A DNA stretch of 64,000 bases. Source: Chionis minor (lineage: Eukaryota; Chordata; Aves; Charadriiformes; Chionididae). The stretch is taken from positions 1-64,000 of the forward strand of contig VZSF01008482.1 of the NCBI GenBank assembly GCA_013398295.1. Direction: 5' to 3'. Within the stretch, counting starts at the first letter, position 1. Each line of letters begins with the position of its first letter. Shown here piece after piece: positions 1-14,569 of the stretch. The notes under the pieces were generated by a model. It saw only the letters and a program-made list of their open reading frames with translations. It was not told the DNA's origin and searched no databases. The translations under genes and the position numbers were made by a program.

Positions 1-18
1 TGATTCTATGATTCTAAG
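1..18 (+). mobile_element. probable 3' tail of a plus-strand CR1 cut by the window edge
   Basis: The window opens with TGATTCTATGATTCTA, two copies of the ATTCTATG octamer that ends CR1 elements. The body would lie to the left, outside the window. Confidence 0.6.
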
Positions 19-3000
19 ACAATGACCTCCAGTCCTTCTCACTGCAAATTATTTTCTTCATCTAGAGGCAACTGGCTCACCAGGATGCTGAGACAAACTG
101 TTTGATCTGAGCATCTTCAGTGCACGAGAAATGTCTCCTTCCCTCACAAATTCCTCCTTCTCCTGTCTGAGTCATCTTCTTAACCTTCACGTCAGACCCC
201 AACATGGCATGGGAATGAGGTCAAAGTAGCAAAGTGCACACCAAAAAAACACAATAGAGGAAAGGATGGTGAGAGAAGAGCGCAGTGGAGAATTGAATAG
301 TACAACAGCAGCTGATTCTCTTTGGTAACGTGTCAGATAATTGGAAGAACTTTAGGTAAGAGTTTGTCTTTTCTTGAAGATTGATGGAGATACTTGAAAA
401 ATGAACAAAACACAGTTATGTTAGTGGAAGAAGAGCGGTATGAAAGGTAAGTAAGTGTCATGTGAGCAACTGGAAAGATTGCAAAGAACAGACTCTAGAG
501 TGAGTCCCAGTTTTTTGGAGTTCTGAATTTGAGACAATTACGATGGGCATCCAACCCTAGAAAACTGAATCCTCACTCAAATTTAGCAGAACTGCAATAG
601 GTTGCTGGTTGTCAGATCATCTTAAGGACTTTTGGAGGGAAAGATGATGAAGCTGTAGGTGACTGAGTTATCAAAATGCAAGGAGTGTGCAGAGGAAAAT
701 CAAATGAGCATATTTCAAGGACAGGACAGCAACAAACAATTAAAGAAGTCTGCGAGAAGCTGAAGGATTGTACACATTTTAAAAAAATAAAACCAAAAAC
801 ATAGACAGTGCCAGTTTTGGACAGAGGCATAACACCTGCAAAAAAAACACGATCATTTTACAACTGAAGGAATGAAAATACTAAAGCAGAAAGAAAGCAC
901 AAAGGATGAAGAAAGGAACAAAATTATATACAGAAACCTTTCAAGCTATAACTGCATTCAGTGGTCAGGCCATCACGCTGATTAGGCGATAAATCTTAAT
1001 TTTCTGTTTCAGCACTGGCCAGTGGCGTAGGACTTCCCACTGCATCCTAAAGTGCAAAAACCATGGATGAGAAAGCCCAGTCAGACTGAAGAGATCTAAA
1101 ATTCAGATCAGACAATGGGAAGATCATTTCTACTGTTGGACTCCATGATCTGACTGAGAGGTAAAAGCAAACCTTATGAGGATAATTTGGCAATTGTTTT
1201 GGGAAGCAGAATACTCAGTTCAGGGCTGAGAACGTTTCCTATACACAGAGTGGGATTCATGTCACCTCAGATGTCACCATCTGAGCTAGTCACCTTCAAC
1301 TCCCTTGACAACCAGGGGAGAGAACAGACACTTCTGGAGCATGATTCATCTGCCCCAACATAGGCATCTACCTAAGGATGAGATGAATGTACATTAAAAT
1401 ATCTAGAGCTTCTGTCAACTATAAAGGGAATCTGGACTAGCTCAGAAGCAAATATTTGCATTGAAGACATCTAAATCTGTTGGATGAAACCTGCCTTGCC
1501 TCTCTCAGGCAGAAATTATACTGCTAAGGACATAACTTCACAAAGCAAGAAAGAAAACACGAGATAAAGAGAAAGCAGAAGTAAGGAAAAATATTATCAT
1601 GATAAAGAAGTTGAATTCCTGGGAACGAGGCAAATGCTACAAAGGAAACACAAAACAATTTTTGATACTGCTACAAATCAGGTAGAAAGAAAAGGTAGAG
1701 CTAACTCCAGACTGTGATATTATGCAGGTAACTAGGCTCTGAAAGAATCAGCTTTGTGGTTAGCTCAGGCTGTTTGGTTATGTGAAGAAAAATGAAAGTG
1801 GTGTTGCTGTTCCCAATGATGATAGTTGGAATTGTTAGGGAATATGATTGCTAAATATGTCATTTGGTGCATACACGATCTGTACGGGGGACAGCCGATG
1901 CTCGACGTGGCAGTGACGGGCAGCAGGCAGCACTGGGCTGTGGTGTTAGTACCTGTTCTGCAGAAATTCGGTGTGAAGCCTCTGGCACTAAGCCCAGGGT
2001 GATATGGCCTAATGGCTGGGTGGGAAAAGGGAGCACATTCTTAAAAAGGAACTTTGAGAGATTTGTAGACTCCAGTTTGGCATTAGTAGATTATGAAACA
2101 TCCCTGCTGAAACTGAGACTGAAAACCTGCTAACATACTGTCCCTTTGGAATAAGCCCACCAGGTTACACAAACACTGATGAAACTACAGAGGTATGATG
2201 TGCTCCTGTGAGAGGTACGAAAAATTAGAGAGGAAAATATTCTATGTTAAAAGGTCACTTGAACTGAAGCTTTTGCAGCTCTGAGACAGTGACAAATAAA
2301 GTGTCAAAGTGGAAGCAGAAAAAACACTTGCATAAAGTTACTGCATTCTCCTACCTAAAGGAGGCCAGTCCCAAATCCTAAAGCAGGGCACACCTACAAG
2401 TGCCATCCTTAGTGTCTTCAGCAGAAGGAACAGGGGAAAAAAAAACTTTGAATGGGATACATGATATGTAAATTCAAGTTCTTACACAGAGTGAGGGTCC
2501 TGTCTGCAGACAAACAGTTAAGGAAGGTGATCACAGAGGGTTGAGCCCTGTTGAAACAGCTTTGGGCTACTCTTTGCTGACCCTCAAGACACAGTCAGGG
2601 TCCTGATTGCCAGGAGAATCAAACCATCCTTGGTGGAGCCACTATGTGTGCCACTAATCCCCAGCAGCTCTAGTTCATGGAAAAGTGGGACTGAACATCA
2701 TTGCTGCTCACAGGTTGAACTGGGGTGCACTTTCATCTAGTAGTAATGAACGTGGATGACCCTATTTGCATTTTGCGGGCTGTGGAGCATATTCTGCCCC
2801 AGGCCAGGGATACACAAACATTAATCTTCCCCTTTCCTATTCAGACATATTTCTGGCGTACAGGCAGCAAAACTAAAAAGAGTTTCCAGAAACCATGTGG
2901 CCAAGCTGGGAAGAGAACCAGACACCTGTTTCCTTGTCCAGTCTTTTAACTCTTGCAGCTGTGTCCCAGCCATATCACTCAAAATAAAGTCCTTGGGATA

Positions 3001-6000
3001 CCCAGTAAACCCAGTCTCCTTTGGAACCCCATGAGAAATATCTTCTTGTGGCGAGAGTCTTCCTTCAACATAATTCTTCAGAAGGTGCTGGATCCCTCGT
3101 TCCCTTCGCCTGGGCTTCATTCATTCTGGGGGAACTGCTTTTCCATCTCAGTGTTACGAAACATATTTACCAGGACTCTGTAGATACCACTATCAATCAA
3201 AGTTGTGTATCATTTAAAAAAATGAGATCAGGTCAGTCAGATGAGACCTACTTTCTCTAGCATTGTTGACTAGTATTAAATATATTCCCACTCTTTCTTG
3301 ACAGAATCTCATCTCAGCCTTTATAGTGTTTCTATGATTGGGGTCAATGTCTCAAGCCTACAGGCATGCGCCCATCTGCAATTTGGCAGACCATTATCGC
3401 TCTTCTGACCTTCAGCAATCTCCCCAGCATTTCCAGGCCTAATGGCAGTTCATAGTCTTGGCCAAGGAAATCAGCTCTTCAGCACAGGTTTTCTATGCTT
3501 GCTGATAAAAACATTTTCACCGATGACAAATACCGTTTAACATCATCCTTATCTGTCAAGGTACCGGAAAATAGTTCATCATCCTCGTGTACTATTCACC
3601 CCGCTTCTTCCCAAATTCAGAACAGATTTATTTCTTTATATGCTTCAAAATTTATGCTTTATTATCCCTTTGTTGTGCCAGCCACAGATTTTCCCAGGTG
3701 CTTCAGCTTGACAGTTATCTTCAGTTCATAACTTCTAACATACATTAATTGCCATCAGCATTTCCATGGCCTTTTTTTATTATTATTTTATTTTGTGTTT
3801 GTGTAGCTTCTGTCTGTGCTTTCTTTCTGCACTCCACAGTCATCTTGTTGGGGAAGAAAGGTAAAAATGAGAGAGACCAGACAGAGTGGCCCAGCCTCCA
3901 CTCTATATCTTCCGCACAGGGATCTCCTGGCACTCCCTGGATGTTTCTTCACCAACACAAGTAACAACCTCACAGTAGAAACCCCATCCTCTGATCTGGA
4001 GTGGGTCAGCTCTAGTTTCTTGCTGTCATGTGGGAACATACCCCAAGAACATGTCTGGTGCGGGAGAGGACTCACCAAACAAAGGCAATGCACCAGGGAG
4101 CAGAAGAGACATGGGGATGACATATGCCCAGGGACTGCATCCCCCTGCATGTGAGGGTTAACACTGTCCCCACCACCCCTCGCTTCCCCATGGGGCACAC
4201 ATCCACAAAATAGCCCACCAGCCAATACATGATCTTTTTGGGGGTGGCTGATGCTCTGAGTGAGAGCTCCTCCCATCCCCAGGACCATCCACGGACCTGG
4301 CCAAGCCAAAGCCCCGTGCCCAGCCTCCGAGTGAGAGACTTGAAGCTGAGACCTTTACAGCATCTGCCACCACTGAGCACAGGACAGGAGGGGATGCCTG
4401 TGCATTGCCTGTGCACACGTCAACAAACAGCAGCAACAGGCGATGAGCTATGGGAAGAACCGAGTCATCATTAACATCTCGTTATTATGTAGATGAAGTG
4501 ACAACACAGCCAGCCTCCCAGGCAGTCAGAAGGAAGCTAAAGACCTGGCTGCTGGCTGTGCCTCCAGATGCCTTTCCAAGAGGAGCTGTGCCGTGTGTTG
4601 TCACTTGCCCTTGCTCTGCCTCTAAAGGCTCACACTCTACAGTAAGGCCACAGCAGGATGAAGAACCACGCACACGATTGTCTTCAGATCTGAACACTGC
4701 TGGGAGAGGCTGCCTTCATTCTGAGCAACAAAACAAGACTAAGAAATCCCAAATGGTGAAAAGATCTGACTGAGGACACAAGTCATTTCCTGGGGCAGAT
4801 CAAGTGACACAACTGCAGGTTGGCTTATGGGGTTGTAAAAAAACCAAGTTCCCTCTTTCTATGATCTTGACATGAGATACTGGTGACAGATCAAGGGGAG
4901 CCCAAGGAGCAGGGGAAAAGGTGAATGAATGTTTTCCGTACAGGCATTTAAAACAGGATTTTTTTTTTTTTTTTTCTGAAAAGCAAACATAAAGCTCCAA
5001 GTTTGCAGCCAGCTGTAAATGCCACAGTTAAGAAGGAGCTATAAGAGATACCTCCAGAGACTTGTGCGGCTTGTTTCTGCAACGGCCATGAATTTCTGGA
5101 GACTTACTGGTGAGGAAGCTGCTCTCCTGCACGCACCCAGGTCCCACGTCACACAGGTGATCACCTCTGCCTGCGGCTGACCTGTCACTCTTTGCTATGG
5201 AGGTCTCACCGCTGCCCAGGGAGAAGTGCCATGTCTGTCTGCCAGCAAAGGGACACTCAGAGCATTGTTCATGGCTGAGGGCCAGACATGGCTCGAGGGT
5301 GCTGGGTGCATCTCTCACCCACAGAAAGGGACTGCACTGCCCTGGTGGAGGTTGAGGGACAGGACAGAGCCCCTCTGTGCTCCTTCCTCAGCAGTGTGAT
5401 CTTCCTGACTTGTGTTCGTGTTCGCTCTGAAGCCTCAGATCTTTTTCTACAGAAAAGCAGCCTGTTCTTGGTCAGTCTTCCCATTTTGTTCAGAACATTT
5501 CGAATCCTGACCCCACGCTCCAACATCCTGCAGCCCACCTGCTTTCAGCTGCAGATGTACTAAGTGTCCTCTCTGTTCTATCACCCACATCTGGAACACA
5601 AGTACTGGATAACGAAACCCAAATCAGACCATCAAGATGCCCATTTAGCATTTCCTTCTATTTTTATTAGGGTAATAGCTGATAATAACTGCAGTGGTCC
5701 ATATCTTCTTTACTACAGTCTTCAGTCAGAGGAAAACTAACAGCTACGACTGTGCTGACAACAGAGGGGGAGTTTTCCGCTTTTAACAGAGGAACAACAA
5801 GCCAGGGATTATGCAGATGAGTGAGCTATGTTCACATCTTTTGAATCTGACTTAAAACTGGTTTAACTAAAACCTAAGAGGATTTTAAGAACCTGAAAGT
5901 CTGACCAATTCACAAAATGTTACAGATTCTGAGAGTGATTTTGAACAGCCCTATTTAAGGCCATCCTTGGATGAAAAGCTCATCCTGGTGGAGACAGCAT

Positions 6001-9000
6001 ACACTCTCCCAGTGAGGTCAGAGCCACCAGGACTTAGGCTAACACAGAAAACAAAACCAGGAGAAATGGCAGGGGGCAGTGCCCAGCATGTGCTGCGAAA
6101 AGACCTGCACTGTAAGCTTCCCAAGGCCGTGAAAGTCCAGCTTGGTATACGCCATGTGATCACTCACAAAACAAGTAAAGTCAGGAAAACTGGATGTGGC
6201 CAGAAGACAAGGGCCTGCTGATATCACGCCAGGTTGTGCTGAGATTGCAGCTGGTAAATAAGGGACTGGAAATGAATGGTCCAGGATTGCCTGCTAGAAA
6301 AGAAGCTCAGTGGAACAAGAGGGTGGGCTGGCCTTTTGGAGCGGTTCCACTCACAAGCGCTTAGTAAATGCATTGGGCAAGGTCAAAAGCACAGGTGTGC
6401 CTCCCCTTGCCTCTCCTCCCCATAATCTCAATCTGCATTCTGCCAGCACTCGGGGGACCTTCCCTCTGGCCAAGGAAGCACTAAGTATCCCGCGGAAAGG
6501 GATGGCAGGAGGATGATGCTACCCCAGGCCACCTCAAGAATAGACCTTAACAAGGACTTGAACCAAAGTCTTGCTCACTTTAGATGAAAGCCGTAGTGAC
6601 TGCCACCGCTCTTGTGATCACATTTGGTGGCTATCCTGCTCAGGGGAAAGATGTTGGAAGTACCAGTGGGGTAAGGCAGGCACGAGGTCTCCAGCAGCTC
6701 TGTGTGTTGCCAGGGCTTCTCTCACATACACACACATTGCAGAAGGGACTCAGGCTTCTCTGGGACTACCCCAAGCCCAGCTCTCAAGGGTCATAAATGA
6801 GAATGAAGGAATGCCACTGATGCCTAAGTTGAGATGCCTAAATGCCGTATGAACTCAGCCAGTGGTCTTTAGCATACTAGTGCTTATTTACATCAGTGGA
6901 AGTGTGGAAAAACAAGTCTGGTGGCCTGAGAGAGTGGAGAAGAAGAAAGAGCACATATGAAAACCCAACAGGTCAGAGATAGATTGCAGTTCCCCATCTT
7001 CCTTCCCTACCCTGCCAATGCAAACAATTTGCTCCTGACTTTAGCTTTCAGGACGGGAAAGCCATCCCAGACAAAAGATACCTGCAGCTCTCTCAAAGCC
7101 TGTGACCCTGGCACAGTTGTCTGGAGTCCAAGCATCATAACAGAAATGATGATTTAGCCCTGGATTATATTGGCTCATCCAGAGTAAGCGCCAGGGACAG
7201 GAAGAGACAAGAATTATGGGTCCCAGCAGCAGGAGGGCTGCTGAGTGTGGAGGGTCTTGAGCAATGGTGTGAGGTCCAGATACGCTCCGGGAATATTTCA
7301 CCTTTCTGCCTCTTGCTTCACTGGGGAAACAAAACAGATACAGATGCTGGGTTATAAATTTTAAAGCAATTCTGCTGTGAACCTCCTTTTGAATTTAAAA
7401 GCAAATCCTTCATATAAATGGATTGAGAAATTCTCCCTCTGAAGGCATCCATCTCTTAATAGGACATCCTGACACCAGCTGAGTCAATCCAATGTCCATT
7501 GTTGATTTGAGTGTGTTCATCCAAGGCTGACATGACATTGCTTTTGTTGACAGAGCTCATATGTTAGAGTAGCCTGTCCTTCATATTTCTCTGTCTTTCA
7601 CTGCTTCAGCAGCTGCACATCCAGAGAAACTGTTGTATTTACTTATTTCTTTTCTCCAAGGTCCATTTCCTAGACATTCCCTTCTCCAGCTAAGGGGAGC
7701 ATTTGTGTGTTCATCCTAGATTTCAACTGGAGAAGGATTTACCCTGGAGGTGATTCTTCAAAGACCAATACAGCAACATTCTGCAAAGCACTGGAGCACC
7801 TGATTTTAATTTCAGAAGCAGATACATAATAATGATATTATTCAGCACTTTCCATCCCAAAGGATTCTTCTCAAAAGCTAGACTTTGACAGACAGCTCTA
7901 CAGGTGGATCTGGATGAGCAACATAGGCAAGGACTTCATGCACCATGGCATTTCTGGGAAGGAACATGACAGCTAATTTGAACTTTGTCATATCAAATAC
8001 CAAATCTTACGTAGATTGCTGGGATGAGGATTCAAGCAGACAGCTCTGCTCTTTTAGCATGATGGGATCCTGTTCGCTGAGAGCAAATCTCACGTATGCA
8101 GGAAACGCAGCTGTCCTAGAAGTCCAGACTGGGACAAACCCTCCCAGCTCAGGAGGCTGGGAAAGTGCTCTGGGAAAGTATGACCTCATGCCAGTCCTGT
8201 CATTACGTCCTAGACAGTCCCTGCAGAGGCCTCTCGGGGACAGTGTGCTGGGCTGGCTGGATCACCAGTGTCACCTGCTTGTATTATCACCTTATACAGA
8301 TATGGATCAGTGTGGACATAGCTATGAGCATAAATATTGTTTTGCAGGTTGTTCCCTTGGGAGAATCAGGAACAACAACAACAACAAAACCCAGATGCAG
8401 CAAGCATTAGTCACCGGGATTGGTGCACAGGCCTCTGCCGGAATCAGAAGTGTGGCAGGGCTGAAAACAACTGTGAACAGAGGACAGGGGAAGGGTGAAC
8501 AGAGACTCCAGAAAGATCATTTTGGTACCCTGCTACCACTTTCTTGCACCTGCACCCCAGATGCCTAAAGAAAAGCACAAGGTAATGCTTTGATAGCTGC
8601 TTTCTACCATGCAGCAGAACTTTTTGACCTCTAAATGCTTACCCATGGGTGAAGTCACCCCAGCAGCTTGAAAAAATGTTTTCTAAAAGTTACTGAGTAA
8701 GATTTAAATTACGACTGATTAGTGGTAAAGGTTGTGTGACCACCCAGGAACACACTGAGAAACCACTGCTGCCCATGGTGATTGTCACTTGAGGAAGCCA
8801 TGGTCCTGGGCAAATCACAGACACGTGATGATGATGCTTCTGGATGTGTCACTGATAGCAACTAAAAAAGCAGGGACTTTCTGCTCTCAAATCCCTCCTG
8901 TCTGAGCAAGAAGCCTCACGCTGGCTCTGGCAGCGGAGCTTACCAAGCTCTGGATGTGTCCCAGCCATGCTGTATCAGCAATGAGGGGCTCTGCTTGGCA

Positions 9001-10175
9001 GGGACATTTTTTCACTTGGTCACTGTGCTTGTGGCATGGGTAGGACAGAGGAGCTGGAGCTGGCAGGACCAGCTGCATTGGGGATCCTGCTGTGTTGTCC
9101 TTGGAGACCTGCCATTTTTTCCTTTGCTAGGCAATTTCTGCTCTCCTGAGCTTGCAAGACAAATAGAGAAGCTCACAAAAAACCCTAAATTGACATTTCC
9201 AAAGAGAAGGTGAAGGAGAGGTGAGAGGGAGATACCAAGAGGCTCTGCCCCATCTGGGGGGGGCGATCTCCAGTGTGCATCAGGCACTTTGCTCCAATGG
9301 GGCTGACAGACCCACAGCGGCAGGAGAACCCTTGTGCTGGCTGCACCTCACCCTGCCTCACTTACGGGGGGACAAGCTGTGCCTATCTGCCTGCCAGTGT
9401 CCAGCCCTGTTGACTGGAGAGGTGGGGCCTAAAGTCCCTCCACCAGGTTGCAGCTGGGCAAGGTGTTTTCTATGGCTGTGCTGATGTAGACCTGCTGAGG
9501 AGCTCAAACACCACCGTCCTCAAATCTGGTCTCCCTCCTGTCCCTCGACCCTACGCACCACAAGGTGTTACATCAGTTACAGCATGAAAATATATAAAAT
9601 CCAGGCCTGACAGGGCAGCCAGGAGCTGCGTGAGCTCTACTCTCAACAGGCAAGAGCTAACATCCAGCTGTGCTGCCTCTGCAGGCAAAGCTACTGCAGG
9701 GAAATTTTCCCACTGGAAGCCCTGCTGTAACATCCACAGACACGCTAAGTACATGGTCCAGCTCAGCTAGTGCCTCGGCCAGGAGCCCCGTGTTGTCCCC
9801 ATCCCAGCCCCAGAACAGGTCACAGGCTCTGCTCCCTTTCCTGGAGGAAAACAGGTCTAACCCTTCAGTGCTGTGTTGCTCCTTGCCTCTTAAAGGAAAG
9901 ACTTACAAGGGATTTTCTGCACAGCTGGCCAACCAGTGCCCTTCACAGCACATCTCCAGCCCTTTAAATATTCACAAGGCTGGGTCTGCTGCCTAATTGA
10001 ATTTCCTGTATGAATGAATCAGTTATTTTCCCATCTCCTGCAGCAAAGATGCAGATTAAGTGTAAAGCTGGGATAGTACACCAAGAAAGCAATTACTCTC
10101 TGGTTAGCGGCTGAGTGAACTCACCCCTGCTGGGATCAGGTCTCCAGCATCATTCTTCTCCCCAAATGGTCTGAA
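19..10175. other. no gene recognised (intergenic or intronic)
   Basis: AT-leaning single-copy-looking DNA. All frames here are short or lack protein character. The longest, 7945-8568 plus (207 codons), matches no family I know and includes a translated AAC microsatellite (8371-8388). No RNA gene was recognised. Confidence 0.7.
4959..4975 (+). repeat. poly(T) run of 17
   Basis: Seventeen T in a row after AAACAGGA. It could be the tail of a minus-strand retrocopy, but no recognisable retrocopy sits next to it. Confidence 0.85.
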
Positions 10176-10770
10176 AATCATAGATTCATAGAATAATTCA
10201 TGTCAGGGTGGACTGCCAGAGGTCCTCAGTCCAACCTCTGATCAGAGAAGGGATACCATCAAAGTCAGAGGAGGTTGCTCAGGGCCTCGTGCAGTCAAGC
10301 GTTGAAGGATGAAGATAACACCTTTCTCTATGCCCTTGCTCCAGGGCTGAGCGTCCCTCATCTTGAAATTTTGGTTTTCCCTTACATTTAGTGAGACTCC
10401 TCTTTGTTGTGTCTGTTGTCTATGGTCTTTTTGCAATGCATCTCCACCAAGAGTAGGGCTCCATCTTTTCTGTAACCTCACTTAGGCAGCTGGTAACAGC
10501 AGCAACATCTCTCTCAGCCTTCTCTCTTAACACCAAACAGTTTCATCTTTCTCAGCCTTTCCCTGTGTCTCAGCACAGCCACCATGTGCTCCAGCCCCTA
10601 AACTAGACACAGTGCTGCAGGTGCAATCTCACAAGTGCTAAATAGAAGGGAATAATCACCTCCCTCAACTCCTCACTATGCTCTTGCTAACACAGCCCAG
10701 TAGGCAGGTGGCCTTCGTACATGCAAGACACCCTACCGACTCATGTTCACCTAGTCCACCAGAAGCTAAC
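10176..10770 (-). mobile_element. old CR1 LINE fragment (3' end)
   Basis: The plus strand begins with AATCATAGATTCATAGAAT and a diverged CAGTCCAACC block, the reverse complement of the CR1 3' tail. It continues through the CR1 C-terminal region: CCAGCCCCTAAACTAG, ACACAGTGCTGCAGGTGCAATCTCAC, and the weak TAGTCCACCAGAAG block near 10755. Many substitutions and small gaps indicate an old insertion. There is no coding capacity. Confidence 0.8.
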
Positions 10771-13439
10771 ATTAGTCATGCTGCCCCTAATATGTAATTA
10801 TTTAAGACCTTGGGTTTCTCATGAATAAAGGGCAAGAAGAAGCAATGGGCAGAAATGTGCTGACGGGAGATAGGGAGAGAGCAGACAGGAGGCCAGGTCA
10901 AATGCTGTTTCGTGGAGGTTTTGGGTGTCCCAGAGAAGTTATTCTGTACAGATGACTGTGGGGTTAGTCAAGGAAGCTGCCCTGTTTTAATCTTGGCCAG
11001 GAGCTAATATCTAACTGGATAGCAGGAAGAATGGAAAAAGGAGCCCAGTGGCCTCAGCATTTGGGTCAAAAGGCCACAGGGAGCCTGAGCAAGCTACTGA
11101 GTGGCAAGGGATGGAAGAAGATGAAGAAGAAAGGACTGGACTGGAAGAGGGTGCCTCCACCCATGCTTCAGATGGCTTACAGGCTTCACTAGGTCCTGGA
11201 TTCAGATTTATAGCAAGCTCTGCAGGTGGGAACCAGAGCAGGAGAACTTCTGCTAATGGTTACCTGGTGGGGTGTCGCTTCATGCCCAGAGAACTTCTAG
11301 GTGTTTGGCTCCCAGCAAGGATGAACTCAAAGGGGGTCCTAGCTTGGTCTTTCAGCCATCAGGAAGGAAATTCTCTCCTCCCTTATGTGGTGAGCTAGTC
11401 CCTTCAGGGCTCCCTCTTATGAACAAAGTTGTCACCCACTGCAAGTTCCACTGACATCTGTCCCAAGGGTATATGGAACAGAACCACTGTGCATGTGCAT
11501 ACAATGGACAGAAAGCCCGCATGGGGCTTTTATGAAAGATCCCTGCCTGCAGATTGCATCCCAATACTGAAGACTAATCTCTCCATCCTACACAATATCC
11601 AGCCCTCACCTGCTCCTGTCCAGTTGGGAAGAACCTCGGTGGAGCTACCTGCGTGCAGAGACCTCTAGCTACACTGCGCTACCTTTGACAGCGGCAGTAA
11701 TCTCTTTGTAAAGCACTAGAAAGCAGAAGGATTGTTCATGGAAAAAACAAATCCTTCTGGACCCAGCCCTGTGCATAATTGCAAACTCCTGCAGGCCATG
11801 GGAGCTGCTCCTGCTAGCACACAAGGGAGCCTGCACCAACTCAGGCTGGGTTTTATTGTGCTGCAGGGTTAAGAAGCAAGATGTAGTCATCATGGCCATG
11901 CAAGCCAACTCTGTCACTTCCTGGTCTCCGTCTCTAGTCTGTTTTGTGCTTGTAGTATAATTGTTTTCTCCACCACTTGTGATAATGGTGCTGACTTGAA
12001 TAGTAGATCAACCACCCCAGAAATTGCTCTCCATTGTTCCTGGCAAAAGCTTTTGTAAATGGCCTTCTCTGCCGAATAGAAAATTAATCCTGGTAGGAAT
12101 CTCAGTGTCTGAAGACATCAGGCTATTCTTCAGTGACAGGGATTTTTGACAAGGGTGGGCAGTTTAGAGAAGTGGACCCGGCTCATTGGTATCTCCTTGC
12201 CTGATGCTTGCATGGTCTCTATAGCGTTGTGGCAGGTCGCTGGGCTTTGCTGCTCGCTGAATCTCATAGCAGTGGGTTCCAGCTAAGACAGATGCTGCTG
12301 GTGGTGTGTTTGGACAACCAGTGCCACACCCCAGGGACAAATTTCCACCTTCTGAATGAGAATCATGCTGCCCCACTCTGTGTCCCTGAGGGAAGCCAGC
12401 ACTGTCCTGAGATAAAAAGAGTAGAAGGGAGAAGCTGCATGACCTCATACAAGGAAAGAAAATCACATTTCAGCCACCAGTCTGCTGCTGTCCCAGTGCT
12501 GCAGTAGTGAACTGATTTTCCTCAGCCTCAAGGACAGAGGAAGAATTGAGACATGGGTCCCAAGAGTGAGAGGAGACACAAAGAAGAGAATAACATCCCT
12601 TCATCCCAAGCCTCTTCGTCTTATCCTACAGAGGCCAGGCCCTGGACCCCTTGCACACGGATATCTCTCAGATGGCGTCAGAGAGGTGAGAGGTGCTTGT
12701 TTCACATCTACAAGATGCAGAAGGTTAAGGACATCTCTTCACTGTACAGTGCAGATCTGTGCAAAGCTCCCCTTGCCAACTCTGAAGGAACTGGTCTGGC
12801 TGACATCCCAGCACTGTGTAGAGGTGCTCACTGATGTCATGGAGGTGGGAACATCCCACTCTCTGCATGCTCCCAACTCCAGAACCAGCTGAGCACAGCT
12901 GGAGACAGCTAAGCAGCATGACCATGGTGGCACTTGGAATCTGTCGCAGAATAACTTTTAAAGCAGCCACCTCACAGGCAGAAAGCTGTCTGATACCTCA
13001 GAGAGCTCAGAGGGATGAATTCCACCTGCCCCGAGGGACAAACCTCCAGGTCTGTGAAGTTTTGGCTCCTGGGACCTCAGGTCTTTTCTCCTCTTCTGCC
13101 ACCTGGCCCATTTCTGGTCTGCACAAACCTTTGGATCCCAGTTGCTGACAGGCACCAGGGAGGTGAGGGTCTGCTCTGCTGCAACTCTAGAAAGGTGTGC
13201 TCATGCATAGCACGTTGGAGAAGCACTTCCTAGTTCAGCCTAGAGAAATAAATGGTGGGAGAGCCATGGAAGCAGACTGGAGAAGTCTTCTGTGCAAATG
13301 GACCAGCTCGATGACTGGAGTATTCAGTTCTCAGACACGGTAAAACAATGACAGTGGGTTAATTGTGGGACATTTTTTAGCCGCACATGAATCATGGTAA
13401 CATTGCTTTTACTGAGCAAGTTGAAGAACACAAATCCCA
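10771..13439. other. no gene recognised
   Basis: Ordinary non-coding sequence between CR1 fragments. No protein motif, RNA gene or repeat array is visible. Confidence 0.65.
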
Positions 13440-13740
13440 AGGGGTCTACAGTGTCCCCTGTGGAGGAGACTCCCAACAGGATATCTGCCTTGTGGGCCTT
13501 CCCCCTCATCCTAACCCACAAGCACTCATCCGTGTCTCACAGTCATTGAGCTCCAACAATCAAAACACTCCCTAAAATACAGAGCCACGCCACCGCCTCT
13601 CCTTCCCTTCCTGTCCCTTCTGAAGAGCTTACAGCCACCCATTGCAGCACTCCACTCCTAAGAGTGGTCCCACCATGTTTCTGTGATGGCGACTATGTCA
13701 TAACTATCCTGCTTCACATGGCTTCCAGCTTCTCCTGTAG
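13440..13740 (-). mobile_element. CR1 LINE fragment, endonuclease part of ORF2
   Basis: On the minus strand the reading QEKLEAM, then after a frameshift KQDSYDIVAITETWWDHS, matches the start of the CR1 apurinic-like endonuclease. ITETWWD holds the catalytic Glu. It continues with the KLFRRDRKGRRGGGVALY block and, after another break, WVRMRGKAHKADILLGV (near 13520-13465). Only this N-terminal third of ORF2 is present. It lies about 0.8 kb below the CR1 fragment at 14.57-15.54 kb in the same orientation, but the 5'-3' order is reversed relative to one intact element, so they are probably separate insertions or a rearranged one. Confidence 0.85.
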
Positions 13741-14569
13741 GGAGTAGGGATTTAAGGGTGAAGGACAGATCACCAGCAATTCCTGCAGGCCTTTTCTAGA
13801 GCCACTGAAGCAGGACTTCAGGACCACTACGTGAATGCAGCCTGCTGGGTTTGTGGATAAAAGAAAGGCAAAGCCTCAGTAAGAGACAGATTAGCATTTA
13901 GCTCAGCTCCCTAAGGGATATCCGTGTGGGATACGGGGCAACAGGACATGGTGGGCTTTACATCCTTCCAGCACACATCCTGTCCTGCTGTGGGGAGCGG
14001 CACAAAAACCTCTCCCATCTCCCTGCAGCCCATATTGAGGCCAGCTAAGAACAAAGAAAATGTGCCATTTGTTGGACACTGGGGTTTGATGCATCTCCAG
14101 GAGTTCAGTGAGCAGCTGAGTGTTTTCACCAGGGATTTCTGAAGGTGTTTTCTTCCCAGAAAAGTACAATTTGTTATTGAGTCTACCTCTTCCATATGAT
14201 TAACAGCTGTTTTTCATCCAAAAGCATTTTCAGTTAAAATATATTGCCTTGAAGAGGCACTGCTCACCTTGTTTTGCATCTGCCAATCCATGACGATAAT
14301 TCATTCAAAGACTCACCTTGGTGTGTCAGGTCCATCTTCTTTTCTGCAAATTTCATGAAACATATCTATTTTGAATGGCATATTTGTGGATCTTCTGAAG
14401 GACAGGATACCCCAGCCTGACTGATATACAGCCTGTTCTTGCATCCAGACATAAACCCCTTCTGTTGTTCCTTCTCGTGTTCACTCTCTGCTAGGTTCTT
14501 GCAAGGTGAGAATCGTCAAAACATAAGATTATGTAGATTGAGCAGATTTCTCAATTAGAGCAGATTGCT
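13741..14569. other. no gene recognised
   Basis: Short spacer between two CR1 fragments. Nothing stands out. Confidence 0.6.

Noticed and set aside
7945..8568. 207-codon open frame on the plus strand
   Set aside because: No family similarity, no codon rhythm, contains a translated AAC microsatellite, and has no splice or UTR context. Probably chance.
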